Assembly (NCBI GenBank): GCA_905250025.1
Contig: CAJNOJ010000042.1
Location: 480,227-544,226 of the forward strand
Direction of reading: 5' to 3'
Length of the DNA stretch: 64,000 nt
Origin: Adineta ricciae
Lineage: Eukaryota; Rotifera; Eurotatoria; Adinetida; Adinetidae
Shown here: positions 13,154-24,424 of the stretch, piece by piece
Layout: each line of letters begins with the position of its first letter
Position numbering within the stretch: the stretch's first letter is position 1
Translations under genes and position numbers: made by a program
Notes under the pieces: model-generated
Databases searched by the model: none
What the model was told of the DNA's origin: nothing
What the model saw: only the letters and a program-made list of their open reading frames with translations

Positions 13154-13557
13154 TCTTGGTATCTATCGACATGAGCTAGAACAGACAAGTAAACATGCTC
13201 ATATATGCACAAGGAGCAAGAGAGAGAGAGATAGGTGTAATAGAAGAAAAACAAGAATTTGTTGTGTTCCCATGAGGATGTTCGAGAGAAAATCTAAATG
13301 AAATTTACAGCTGATGCTTGATATTTCTTTTCCTTCCAGGCTGCTTTTTATTCTTCATTTATAAAATAATATTGATACTCGCCGTCAAATGAATATAATA
13401 GTGATGACGCACATGTATACAATATATTCTTGTCATTTAACTGAACTCCGACATTCCGAAAGCATGTAGGAGGAAATAGATAAATAAAAACAGCTAAGCA
13501 AAAAAGAATAACTAGTTCGTCGTCAACGTCATTGCTCGATGAAAAAGAGAACTTGTA
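9287..13557. repeat. Large direct duplication, unit B
   Basis: Same-orientation partner of bases 1-4271. Every splice site and exon length that I compared is preserved. The match ends at 13557, one base before the N at 13558, after which copy B runs into a hairpin instead of the sequence that follows copy A. Confidence 0.9.
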
Positions 13558-13558
13558 N
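13558..13558. other. Undetermined base at the end of the duplication
   Basis: Single N in ACTTGTA-N-ACAATG. The RasGRP duplication stops on its left and the first arm of a near-perfect inverted repeat starts on its right. As at 4834, the N marks a homology boundary and is probably a join. Confidence 0.6.
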
Positions 13559-13653
13559 ACAATGTCTAATTTTGTCGACTTTCATGTTCTGTTCCAAAAT
13601 CTTTTTCTTTTATTGGGTCCTGTTCTGTTACTCATCAACAAGAGTCGACAAAA
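13559..13653 (+). repeat. Hairpin arm 1 (partner 14032-14126)
   Basis: Runs from ACAATGTCTAATTTTGTCG to GAGTCGACAAAA. Its reverse complement recurs at 14032-14126 with only a few mismatches over about 95 bases, enclosing a loop of about 380 bases. Confidence 0.9.
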
Positions 13654-14031
13654 GACCAGAGAGATGAAGTGCTAAAAATAGCGAATTGGAAGCGTGTGCG
13701 AACGCGCGCGCATAGCATCGTCTTCTGTTTCTTTCTCAGACGTGTGCGTATTTGAGAAAACGGCGGTGTTCTGTCCCTCTTTCTCTGGCGCTCCGATTTT
13801 TACTCACGCGCTTTCTCAGGCGTCCTTCTCGTTTCGCTGACGACTGTTGTTGAACAGAAATGTGCACGTATGTTAGTTAAAGAGACGGATAGATAGCGCG
13901 CATACGTTCAATGAGGGTGATTGAGAGAAAAGCATCAGAGAAATATGAAAAAAGAAGAAGAAGAAGAAGAAGACGACGAAGAAGAACGAGAGGGTCGAAA
14001 GCAACCGTTTCGCCGTTGCACACATCCAGGG

Positions 14032-14126
14032 TTTTGTCGATTCTTGTTGATGAGTAACAGAACAGGACACAATAAAAGAAAAAGATTTTGGAACAGAACA
14101 TGAAAGTCGACAAAATTAGACATTGT
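14032..14126 (-). repeat. Hairpin arm 2 (partner 13559-13653)
   Basis: Reverse complement of the arm at 13559-13653, ending AAATTAGACATTGT. The loop between the arms contains CG-dinucleotide-rich sequence (GAACGCGCGCGCATAGC) and AAG/ACG runs, with no recognisable transposase. Confidence 0.9.
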
Positions 14127-14729
14127 GCACGCGACACTTACATATCTAGGTCTTGTCTACAACAGAGAGATAAATATGAATGAGTGTTTTGAGATGTATT
14201 GTTATTACGAACGACCTTGAGAAGCATCTCTTAGAAAACATGATACTCACATGATGTCATTGCTAACAATAACATCAATGATACATTTGCTTTTCTCCTG
14301 TCTTAACCATTTTATGTTGTGTTCGCCAATGTTGGCCGAGCATTTGTCTGCTATTAGTTTATGAGAGACATTCATTGAAAATGACGAAAAACGGCAAGAT
14401 GCGCACATTACCAAAGAAAGAAGAAAAATCTAAGCGATAGGCAAGACGCGTGCTTCTCGTACTATACTACTGTCATCGTGCCCTTCCTATTTAGCTCTTT
14501 GAAAATCCGAATATATGACATGCAGATATCGAAATGCAACTTAACTGACTACGAAGAAATGATAATTCAAAGTTTGACATTGTTACACAATTGAATATAC
14601 AAACAAATAAATGCTCCGAAATGGCCCGGTATGAGTTTATATCAATAGAACGATGAAGGGAGAAAAAAGATGACGAAGAAGAAGAAAAAAGGGGAGAAAA
14701 ACTCAAGTCTTCTACCGGAAGCATCTCGC

Positions 14730-14730
<1 letters not shown>

Positions 14731-14762
<32 letters not shown>
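14731..14762. repeat. TCA trinucleotide microsatellite
   Basis: About ten perfect copies of TCA/ATC in a row in non-coding sequence. Confidence 0.95.
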
Positions 14763-14806
14763 GTTATAGGAAGTAAGTACAATATAAAAAAAAAGCGATG
14801 AAAGTA

Positions 14807-14971
14807 AATCAAACCTATTCCTCATAAAAGATAACCGAAGTTTATTGACGAAAACCTCTCGTACCGACGAGCCGTATCAAGAATTTCCATAAAATACGAT
14901 ACTATACCTCCAAAAATCTTTCAAGTCTCGTATTTCTCTCATGCACGGCAAGCAAACCAGCATTTGAGCCG
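14807..14971 (-). repeat. Inverted-repeat arm, partner at 4668-4833
   Basis: Reverse complement of 4668-4833 with scattered mismatches (for example GCTGGTTTGC against GATGGTTTGC). It lies about 1.2 kb upstream of the end of RasGRP copy B, whereas the other arm lies about 400 bases upstream of the end of copy A, in the opposite orientation. Confidence 0.8.
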
Positions 14972-17955
14972 TAATACCAACAAAAAAACTAAAGCGAAGA
15001 AAAAAAATTCGTCAGAATTATATACCTTCTAATTTCCGACAGCTATGATCCATAAAATAACACTGCATATATATTCTGAGAAAGACAAGCAAATAGAAAA
15101 AGTGATAAGTTTTGCTTTAGTGGTATTTCAAAGCTATTTAAAGGCTCAAATTCAATACATGTTTAATAAATGATAGGAATCTTAATTAACATAAAAATAA
15201 AACTAATATATTATTCCTTTGCACTGATATCATATTAGTTTCATTTTCAACATCGACTATTCTACGAACCTCGATGGAAAGATTGCAGCTGGACATATGA
15301 TCTTCATAGGATAAATGAACAACGGACTTTTAGTTAGAGAAAAGCCAAATATGAAATACAAACATATTGAAGTTCTTCGAGAACGAATCGACTACTATCG
15401 GAGATTTCTTCGTGATACATAATCTCTTCATGACAACTCTCGAGAAAGTGGCTCACATCCTTATTCAATGTGATTAGAAACAGCTTACTCATTGACTAAA
15501 AGGTACTCTTCGAACAAAAGAGGACCGATGCGAATATAAATGCATTATAGGTCATTTATTACAAGATGTATTTATAGATTCGAATATCTATATAAAGAAA
15601 GAAAATCTTTTCTTTTGCAAAATATCTTCTCTTCTACCATCATTGTCAGGGGATTGAAGGAAAGAAGATATGACAAAGAAAATGTGTTTTTTTTCTGTCC
15701 GTACAATGGGACATTGAGTTGAGCAGAAGTGTCGGATATGTTTTAATATTTAAGTAGCATTCGACTGAAAATAGAATGGCGAAGAATTGAATTCAAATCT
15801 TCTTTCCAGTTATTCATAGCATTGGGAATCTTTTGTTTTTTTATGAAACAAACTTCTTGTTATCAATGAAATGAACTACATTCTTATTATAATCAAAACA
15901 AGGTCGCCTGTCCTCTAGTTCCAACATGGATTCATCTCACAGAACAGTTTCGTTTTCGAACGAATGCTTTTGAGATATGAAATAAAAGCTATTTGTACAA
16001 TGATTGAGACATATTACGTCGTTCCCTGCAGATATCGAACTTAATCGAGCGAAACCAAAGGAAATCGATGCTATCGACTACGCGAACTCCCACTGTTTTG
16101 CGTTGACGGAGAACGTATCGAGTCGATTTGTATGCAAATGTGAACGTGTTTCAATGTGGTATATAATAGTTTTAATTGCTTTTTTCTCCACTTAAAAAGG
16201 CCCGTCTGTTCTGGAATATTCGTCATTATACATACATTTTGATTTTTAAAGACGTAAATTTCTATTGCTTATTCATTGATAGAATCAATATTGATTATGA
16301 CGACGAAATAGGTAAATTTCAGTGTTATCAGGATATTTTTACATCATATATATTTACATTTCAAAGGTCATGAGCTACACCAAAATTCGAACTATCATCT
16401 GTTCTCAAGGAGAGAGTTTGTCAAGATAGATTTCGTAAGTAAATAAGACCTTGAAAATTCTAGTTTTTCTCTTCTTCATATCAAACCGTGTCGAGTCCAT
16501 CAGTTTTCTACCGAGTAAATAGTCACAATATTAAAATCGAGAGAGAAAAAAAAGTGAATACCATTATCTAGAGTCAACATGCGTGCTGTTTTTGCTGAGA
16601 TATTAGATAGAATCATTTATATTCATATACCCCTTCGTCGACACGGGAGTGTTAAAAAGCATTTGAAATTTTCTTTGCTGCCTTCGCACATACACTTGAG
16701 TAACATACAACGACCACGACTGTAAACAGAAAATTTCGCAATCATTCCATGACAACGCCCTCTTTTGGTAAGTGAAACAAAGGAGCAAAGTTTTTTGGTC
16801 GAGTAATTGAAAACATTATTCATTTACAAGCTGAGAGAAATGCCGTTGAAGTGTTTTATTTGTTGTAATTTTCAACATATGTTCGTCATCATCTTGACAA
16901 ATATCTCTATTGAGATGCGTGTGACATCTAATAAGATCACACGATGCATTGCATCCGACCGGCGAAGATTCTGAATAGATCTGCAAAATTTCTGTCGTTT
17001 CGTCTCCGTCTTCATACTTTTTCTTCCTCTCATACGCACATCACTCAACATCGGAACGAAGCGAACTTCTTTACGATGTTGTTTGCAAAAAAAAAACGTC
17101 GACAGAAACTATGTCTTGAGCTGGTTCTGTCCGTTAATGAGAAACGTTTTTTTCTTCGTTCTCGTTTCTATTCTGACTAACATAATTTACCAGTACGTCA
17201 TTCCATCCTCATATATATATTTCTTTTCTGTTTTTCCTCGTCTCGTCATCGTTTCGGTGTCTTTTTTTTCTCGACAGTACATCGCTCGTCAAGATTATGA
17301 ATGCATGTTTGTGTGCGTACGTGTATGTGTGCATTATTCTTACTTCGCGTAGATGCAAGACGTTCGCTTGCCTACATCATCACGATCGTTTGTGTCGTTC
17401 CATTTCTTTTCTCTTTTATAATGTAAACTTCAAACTATACACATCGACGCCTAACACATTGCCAATGTATGACGAATGAAGTATTTCTCTACTCGCGTTT
17501 TTTTCTTTTCTCTCTTTGCAGATAAATAAGGGGTGAAATATATCTTTAACAAAAACGAATCTCGCGTGTTATTATCGATAGAGGAAAAGGAGATCAAGTC
17601 ATCATTTACATATCTTCTTCTTTTTGAAAACATCGTCGAAAGCAATAGAGTGGCTGTCTTCGCAGAACCAACATTTTCTGGTGGTAAGTTTTCATGAAAT
17701 TTTCGGGGAAAAATAAGCACGTAGACAATTTTATTTAGATTGGATGTTTTTGAGTATAAGGATCGCCACATTTGAAAGTCAACGTCATGAAATGCTCATT
17801 GTTATCTGAATACATTGAAAGTAAGATTGTTTTCCTTTCTATCGACACTCAATCATTATGATTTTGTTCTACTCCGTAGCCGTTTACGGCTTCGCCGGAA
17901 GTTATACCTATTGGTACTCATATTATTGGCTGTATGGCACAGACCATAAACATGT

Positions 17956-20066
17956 ATGTTATCGTATTTTAGATGTTTTTCTAGTAGTATGCGCTTGTTT
18001 TCTTTTGCTAGTTTGAATTCAGTTGATTCAACACCAATGATTTCCTCAACGACGCCCTCCGATGACGAAGACGCTGCTGACGATCATCATCAATTCCTTA
18101 CCCCGTCATCGGATCTTAATCCCACGAAAATTAACTCCCAAGGCGTCGTCTCCTCCCATACAACTCTTACATTGAATGATAATAATAATGATCCCATTCA
18201 AAATGATGATTTCTCCTATTGTATTCAACCCTTGACAACTACAAAAACATTAGATACTCCACAATTACAACACACATATTTGAATCTAAGTGCAGCAAGC
18301 AGTGAAACCAGTCTTGCTCGACCACTCCTCATCGAACAACATCAAGCAGTACCTATCTATGAATCCCCAACAAACAACGAAGATGAACGAGCCGCTTCGT
18401 CGGCATCATCGACAACATCATCATCATCTTCATCGAACAGCTCAAACATTTCCATCGTACCGAACTGTCGTTCCTATATGACACTCTACTTCACTGACAT
18501 GCTTATATCTGCATTTATCATCACACCATTTGTTAATATCCATTGGCGTGGTGCATGGGATCTACTCGATATACATTTACTACCAGATTATCCTCGAACA
18601 AGTGCATTGATTTCTTTGGGTATCGGCTATTTTATGCTCTATATGATTTATTTAACACAAGATTATCTACAACGATTTTACGAAAAACATCGACATAATG
18701 TTTTGGGGCAAATAATGACAAGATTATATACTTTATTACTTGCACTAGCGTACATAAATCAATGGCGTGGCCTGTGGAATTTACTAGATTTAACGAGTAA
18801 TGAATGGTATCATTTGGTCGGTGAAGCTGGAATTTGCATAATTTTCCTTCTATTGATGAAATCGGTTTACAATCTGAACTCAGCACCTTTTCTCATCGGT
18901 ATTGACACTGACAGTTATTTTCTACTTGGCTCGAAATATACCATAACAGTAAGCAACTTGTTTTTCCTCCCACACCGATCTGCTCTGAATGGCAAATTCT
19001 TTCTTTTAGACAAGTCATTTTTTTCAATACACATTCGATTTTTTCTATTATGAATTTGTTGAAGCGCCACTCTTGATTGTTACTTGGCGTGGGCTATACA
19101 ATCTTTCCGATTCTTATATCTTTCCCGAAAGTCGGCAACTCTCGATGATTGTATCGTTTGCAAGTGGCTATCTGCTATACTTTCTTCTTGCACTCATACA
19201 AATTCCTGTTGTTCGATGCTTAATCAAGCAACGTCGTCATATTTTACATGCAATCGTATCCAATGTATTCCACTTGATTGCATTTCTAAGTGTTGTTCAA
19301 ATATGGAGAAGTCTGTGGATTATTTGCGAGCAATATTTGAATATTACAGGCTATCACAATACTACTCTTTGGCTTTGCTATGGTGTTGCTTATGTCGTGT
19401 TGACATGTGGCTTGGCAGCATGTTCATTAAATGGACCTGGTGGATCCAAGGATAATTACATTGATGAAGGCCCAATACTTCTATTCAAGTTCGATTATTT
19501 CTCCACATTATTGAAAGTAAGTCTATCAAGTCAATAATGACGATCGTTTTTCGTTTGGTGTGAAAGAGAAATCGTATAAAACTATGAGAAATCTGTCTCA
19601 TTTTCAGCAACAACACACAGATGAAACCGTACCGAGTCAAACTTCATCTCAATCCGGTTTAATTCTCTGGTTAATCGTGCATGTTCTGAGACGTAAGGAG
19701 CAACGTCGAAGAAATACTCTTCTGAATGAATCACGAAAGAACTCGATAGTTAATGAGAATGTAATACCAACTATCTCGGAAACATTGCCAGCGAATTAGG
19801 AAAGAAAGATATTCATCAGGATGGTAATAATCTGCTCGCTCACGTTTGATAGATTTCGAAAGATCATGATTTCAATCGCTCTTTCTGCTCTGAATAGATT
19901 TCATCGGTCATTTTCATACTCATTCATGGTTGTTTTTCTTCTTTTATTTCAGCGTCAATCAAGTAATCTGAAAGCAACTAAGGATGGTAGCTTGAGTTCT
20001 GATATATCATCAACAGAAACGATGATAGCTGCTGAACGGCTCTTTCGATTCGAGCCTCCTCCCTAG
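17956..20066 (+). CDS. Fuseless-type multi-pass membrane protein
   Basis: Resembles Drosophila fuseless, a presynaptic eight-pass membrane protein needed for calcium-channel clustering (function by family, not shown here). Exons 17956-18948, 19010-19516, 19608-19760 and 19953-20066 give about 588 residues; if the last intron is not removed the frame stops at 19799. A Ser/Thr/Asn/Asp-rich cytosolic N-terminus of about 170 residues (poly-Ser near 18420) precedes eight hydrophobic segments. WRG-type motifs recur four times: HWRGAWDLLD, QWRGLWNLLD, TWRGLYNLSD, IWRSLWIICE. The 5' end is unresolved: a spliced-looking segment at 17880-17953 joins in frame to an acceptor at 18011, but I could not find an in-phase first exon, so 17956 is only the first ATG of the open frame. 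Confidence 0.7.
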
Positions 20067-21182
20067 TAAACCATCAGCCGGGCGATATTCTTATTCATTA
20101 TCACATCGCAAGATCAATTCATTTTATTGACAATCATCGATAAAATGCGGTTTTTCTCTGCGATCATTTATCCGAGTGATTGTAAAAACGAAATTCAAAC
20201 GCTTTTCGTCGTCGTCGTCTTTTTCTTTGTTAATCATAGACATTCCTCTTTTAATTCTATTTTTCTATTTCTCTCATATAATCGAATGAACTCTTTCTTG
20301 CCCATTATTATTGTTCTTGTTGTTGTTTTCATCTAACTTTTCTGTTGGTTGGACTTAATTGAAATTCTTTGTTGTTTATTCATTTCTTCAGAGAGAGAAT
20401 ATAAAACTTTCAGATTTCCTTTCCTTTTCTTCTTCTGTTTATTGTTGGCATTACTTTTATTCTAACTGAAGCTCTTCTCTGTATCATAGCTTGGTCTTTT
20501 GTCCTGTACGTCCACACATGTCGTTGATATAGACATGGCAATGATCAATTGAAATATCAATTGAACAGTTTCTACTTCTTCTCTTTTTCATGCACGTTCG
20601 TTCACTTCTCTTTGATCTATGTACACAATTATTAATCTTTTCAAAATATAATACCAGGACAAATAATTAACATTGTTGGATGAGATATACGTGGAATTTC
20701 ACGTCGGCCACCTCTGCCATTGATTCATACGGATGACGAAATAAGCATTTGATGTTGCTAGTCATAAAAGCTGGATGATACTTGAAGTTTTTTCGAGAGT
20801 ATCTAGTTGTTATTATTCTTCGAGACGAAGGCAGTATTTCCTCATTAATTTGTTTTGTATGTACACTAAAAATGGGTGAATGATAAAATATTCACGTAAT
20901 TAGAATTAAATTAGATATTTCTTCTCTGGGCTTTCATCTACTAGAGAAAAAAATACATTTTTTTCCTGTGTTTATGTGTTTATTCATCCGAATCATCTAC
21001 ACACTCGTTCTACTGATTAGTCACTGTTCGTTTGATTTTTTTTTCTAATTGAAAAAAGGTAAAGAAAACATGTTTGACTACTTCTTATGTTACCTTTGTT
21101 TGATAAATAAATCGAATAGAGGCACATCAGTTAGACGAAAGAAGTGTAATTAAACGAGAAAAAGACAACTCTTCATGCAAAG
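20067..21182. other. Intergenic, nothing recognised
   Basis: AT-rich sequence with pyrimidine runs, probably the 3' UTR of the fuseless gene and the promoter of the SYK-like gene. Open frames are short and of low complexity. Confidence 0.6.
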
Positions 21183-23882
21183 ATGGATCTGTTTGACGCC
21201 ACGTTTTATTGGGGAAGAATTACGCGACAAGATGCCGAAGAAGTTCTCGAACAGTCAGGACTGAAAAATGGACTTTATCTCGTACGAGAGAAGTTCGAAG
21301 AAGCAGGCGCTTATGCAATTTCATTATGTTTCTCCAAACGGTAAGGATTTGTTTGTGATAAAAGAGGAAAAGAAAATGGAATAGGTCATATGTTGAAGTT
21401 TTTATCATTATCGCATCGATCGACTGGCAAATGATCACGTAGTGCTAAATGGATCACGAGCGCAAGAAAAGTTTCCGCTGACAAGTAATAATTCAAGGGT
21501 CAACAGTCCACGTCGATCAGCAAAAGGCTCCGATCAAATGGAATTTCTCGGACCTATGGAATTGATTAGTCATTTTCAAAAGAATACTGATGTACTCATA
21601 ACAACTCTATCAATTCCATGTCAGAGAACATTTGTAAGGTCGAAATGTTTGCTTGAATATGTGATTTCGATTTTCATCTGAGTAGGATCATAATTTCGTG
21701 CAATTCTGGTGCGTACCGTTGCTTACACCCGAGTTATATATGAATAAAGTCTGTCAAGAAGCATCCAATACCGATCCAGAAGTGAGCAGAATACTTTAAA
21801 TAGAGTTTGTTTCATTCGTTTAGTTATTTTTAGATACCAATTAAAGAAAAATTAACCTATAAACGATATATTTATGAACGACGAGTGTTAAAGTATGGAC
21901 TGTTTTGCATAATTAACATCATTTTCCGGTGAATATTTATAGAACATTGCATGAAGGCGAATCTTGGTTTCATTCTCGTCTAAGTCGACAAGAAGCTGAA
22001 ATTCGATTGAAAAATGCCGGTGGAAAAAGCGGCCTGTTCCTGTAAATATCGTCTGATACAAATACATGTTAACCATTTTCATTTAGAGTACGAGAAAAAC
22101 GTGCCGATAAACGCTCGCGCGAATATTATTCGTTGAGTTTGTGTTTTCAACGCGAATTTCATCATTATATTATTCAACAAACACCAAACAGTCGACTACA
22201 AATCGCATCGACGAATAAATCAACACATATCGATCAATTTGATAGTATTGTTCAAGTATGTGGAAATTCCTTCGTTGAAACCAATGATTCTATTCAATTA
22301 ACATAGTTGATTGACTTCTATTATCGATACCAGAAAGATCTACCTTGTGCTCTTCGATTTCCTTGTACTCGTCCTGGTGGTAAATGAATTAATCGAAGTT
22401 CTACGCTTTTCTCTTGATCATTTTTTGTCTTTGTTACAGGCTCTGTGCGAATCATTCCTTATCAAACATTCTTAGGATGTCAGTACTGTTCTGTAGTTAC
22501 CGTTGATAATGCAGTTCTTATCTTTAGTTGACACAAATACTGATCTCGAGACGAATGAAACTGATTTATGGTCTCCCCTATCACCTGCATCGGGTGGAAT
22601 CTCAAGTGCCTCGTCATTCTTTGATTTTGATGTTCCTCATCCATCACCATCGACTGACTCTGACAATAATCAAGATTCGCCGTCAATAGATAACGTTCTT
22701 ATCGATGAAAAATATCTCATTTTCGGGGACAAACTCGGTAATCATACAGCCGATCGTTTCATATTGATTGAATAACAAAGTTTCATGTAAATACGTAGGC
22801 GAGGGTCAATTCGGTGAAGTTTACAGCGGCAAACTAATCGGAAACAACGAAAACAACAATGGACTAACAAAGCAAACGTTACAACAAGTCGCAATTAAAC
22901 AATTACGAAATCGACAAAACGCATTTATCAAAGAATTATTAAATGAAGGCGAACGAATGTTGAATTTAGATCATCCATACATTGTGAAGATCTTTGGAAT
23001 ATGTAAACATAAGACAAGCGTATCGTTGATATTAGAAATTTGTCCGTATGGTGCAATGAATCGTTGGTTACGATCGAATAAGTAAGGAAGATTTCAAGAG
23101 CAAGGCAAAAATGAATGAAGATTTTGTTTAGAACATTTCGAATGAGTTACATTTTGAATTATATGTATCAAGTTAGCGATGGAATGAAGTATTTACATGA
23201 AAAGAATATTATTCATCGAGATTTAGCATTGAGAAACATTTTGATCATGTCGAAAACGATCTGTAAAATATCAGATTTTGGTTTGTCGCGTGTTCTGGAA
23301 GATAACTCCTATTACCAAGTAATGCGATATATTAACATCGAACAATGAAAGGATTCTTTTCTTTTTTTTTGTTCAGATTGGACGTAATCGTCGGTTGCCT
23401 TCGATATGGTATCCACCCGAAGTTCTCGAAACATCTCTTTTTCATTCTCAGATCGATATTTGGTCATTCGGTGTCACTCTTTGGGAAGCAACATCCTACG
23501 GCGAACCACCCTATCGAAAAGTAAGATAGATATATTGATTGACTCATGGGCGAAGAAAGGTTTTGTTCGATGAAACGTAGGAGTTAACCGAAATGACCAG
23601 CTTACAATCGGAACCTGTGTCGAAAAAGTTACTTCATTTTCTACGAGATGGCAATCGTCTAAAACAGCCTTCTACTTGTTCTGACCATGTATATGATTTG
23701 ATGCTCAAATGTTGGGAATATGAGTAAGGAGGATTTCCGAGAATTGTCGTACCGAGCGATTGTCGATTTTTATATTATTTTCTAGTAAACGGCAACGACC
23801 AACATTCGACTGGACAAAACAATATCTTAGCGTTTATGCTTTCCAAAAAGATGACCCATTCGATCGTTTTTCATCCAGTTGA
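21183..23882 (+). CDS. SYK/ZAP-70-like tyrosine kinase with two SH2 domains
   Basis: Cytosolic kinase of the family that docks on doubly phosphorylated receptor tails. Exons 21183-21340, 21399-21633, 21686-21781, 21834-21892, 21943-22041, 22087-22255, 22307-22379, 22440-22478, 22528-22737, 22799-23081, 23132-23318, 23377-23520, 23581-23723, 23786-23882; 663 residues in frame, against about 620-635 for vertebrate SYK/ZAP-70. SH2-1 (about 5-125: [40 protein letters not shown]), SH2-2 (about 170-305: [28 protein letters not shown]), Ser/Asp-rich linker, kinase (about 375-650: [55 protein letters not shown]). The activation loop keeps the paired tyrosines (NSYYQ) as in SYK. Ankyrin repeats typical of SHARK kinases are absent. 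Confidence 0.9.
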
Positions 23883-24424
23883 ATCTATTTTTTTTAGATA
23901 TTAAAAATAAATCATGAGCGAATTGTTTCGACTTTTTCATATCTATAGAATTCAAATAGTGTTTGGGGAAAAGTCAAATCTATTATCTCTACGAATATTT
24001 GTTTGAATCAAACTAAAGTCAAATATAATTCATTTCATCTTCATGACAAAATTATTCGAACTAAAAATTAGCGGTTGAGGGTGATAGTAAAGTGAGTCAA
24101 TCGCAAGATATTTCCCTATCTATTTTGCAGTTACCAATACTTTATCCTTAGTTATCCAGTTCTTTCTTTCGTCATGAACATGAAGAAACAGTTTAACAAA
24201 GAATCCGGCCACTATCTCTGCAGAATCGATCACGTATAATCCGCACTGCGCTGTTCTTCTATGAGCGCATGTTCTAGATTCCAAACAAAACAAGTAATGA
24301 AAAGAAGAACATTGTCTTCTATGTAAAACGAAGTCCTACATTATTCAGATAGAAAAAAAACATTTATATGATCGACATCGAAATGTTCAGTCCCCAACTA
24401 TGGCCAATCTTCTACATATAACGA

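Larger units (their letters stand above)
13154..17786. other. Gene-poor intergenic stretch
   Basis: I see no supported gene here. It contains the upstream region of RasGRP copy B, the hairpin, the second inverted-repeat arm, a TCA trinucleotide run and AT-rich sequence with only short open frames lacking splice logic or recognised motifs. The far right may carry 5' exons of the fuseless gene. Confidence 0.55.

Noticed and set aside
15540..16373. Short + strand open frames
   Set aside because: There is no recognised domain, the composition is biased, and no splice sites link them.
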